Assembly: GCA_013002105.1 (NCBI GenBank)
Contig: JABDKS010000078.1
Location: 1 to 6,729 of the forward strand
Length of the DNA stretch: 6,729 nt
Reading direction: 5' to 3'
DNA from: Pirellulaceae bacterium
GTDB lineage: Bacteria; Planctomycetota; Planctomycetia; Pirellulales; Pirellulaceae
The notes under the pieces were generated by a model. It saw only the letters and a list, made by a program, of their open reading frames with translations. It was not told the origin of the DNA and did not search any database. Shown piece by piece: positions 6,537 through 6,729 of the stretch. How positions within the stretch are numbered: position 1 is the first letter of the stretch; each line of letters begins with the position of its first letter. The position numbers and the translations under genes were made by a program.

Positions 6537-6729
6537 ATGATTCCAATCCTTCGCAAGGCAACAAGAGCGTCGAATCAACACACCACACACAAACGACAAC
6601 GGACGACCAGCTGGACCCTTGCTCCGCTTGAGTCCCGACTGATGCTGGCCGGCGATGTAGGTGCCGCCATCTCGGACGGCGCCGCAATTGGATTGGTTCA
6701 TGATGCTGCTGGCGTGGTCGCGGCGGACG
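6537..6729 (+). CDS. N-terminus of a large exported planctomycete protein (partial, runs off window)
   Basis: The first 64 codons are seen, with the 3' end beyond the window. Residues 1-27 are basic and polar (RKATRAS, THKRQRTTSW), followed by TLAPLESRLMLAGDVG (27-42). This closely matches the 'LEPRxLLAGD' motif of the planctomycete extracellular N-terminal family (Pfam Planc_extracel, from memory), which heads very large secreted or surface proteins, often with cadherin, dockerin or repeat domains. The basic stretch followed by this short hydrophobic segment probably acts as an unusual export signal. The ATG at 6537 is the first start after an in-frame TGA at 6510-6512; no clear Shine-Dalgarno precedes it. 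What follows (DGAAIGLVHDAAGVVAAD) is Ala/Gly/Val-rich and names no domain. The rest of the protein cannot be judged from this window. Confidence 0.8.
   Translation, partial: MIPILRKATRASNQHTTHKRQRTTSWTLAPLESRLMLAGDVGAAISDGAAIGLVHDAAGVVAAD

Noticed and set aside
1..6729. Search for CRISPR arrays, tRNA/rRNA genes, insertion sequences, phage or defence genes
   Set aside because: No repeat-spacer periodicity, cloverleaf, transposase-like frame or terminal inverted repeat was seen; all long coding frames are explained by envelope and transport genes.

Overview
The window looks like chromosomal DNA from a planctomycete, probably of the Pirellulaceae (Rhodopirellula-like). Three things point there. 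The gene starting at 6537 opens with the 'L-x-P-L-E-S-R-L-M-L-A-G-D' signature found at the N-terminus of large exported planctomycete proteins. The first gene combines a helical region familiar from planctomycete membrane proteins with a LamG/concanavalin-like domain. Shine-Dalgarno sites are mostly weak or absent, in moderately GC-rich DNA. This assignment rests on family recognition from memory, not on a database search.

Layout: 1-247 is a gene-poor edge. A membrane-anchored LamG protein lies on the minus strand at 248-2143. A 311-bp gap follows (2144-2454), holding a 14-bp perfect tandem repeat just before that gene's start and a hairpin terminator for the next gene. A small secreted PDZ-domain protein lies on the minus strand at 2455-2991, with the only textbook Shine-Dalgarno in the window. 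The divergent region 2992-3477 carries a possible extended -10 promoter and several inverted repeats. On the plus strand, a CPA2 (KefB-type) cation:proton antiporter with a C-terminal TrkA-N/RCK domain (3478-5151, alternative start 3442) overlaps a CaCA-family Na+/Ca2+-type exchanger (5148-6239) by the four bases ATGA. After a 297-bp gap, the first 64 residues of a large exported planctomycete protein begin at 6537 and run off the window.

How the genes work together: the antiporter and exchanger are almost certainly co-transcribed and translationally coupled, and form a two-gene inner-membrane ion-homeostasis unit exchanging monovalent cations and Ca2+ against H+ or Na+. That fits a marine or salt-exposed organism, though the true ions cannot be read from sequence. 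The two leftward genes are envelope proteins. They probably form separate transcription units because a terminator lies between them.

I see no phage, IS element, CRISPR array, RNA gene or defence system, and no convincing novel system. The findings are modest: the coupled transporter pair, an RCK domain without its usual partner, an Asn in place of an Asp in the exchanger, and several short repeats in non-coding DNA.
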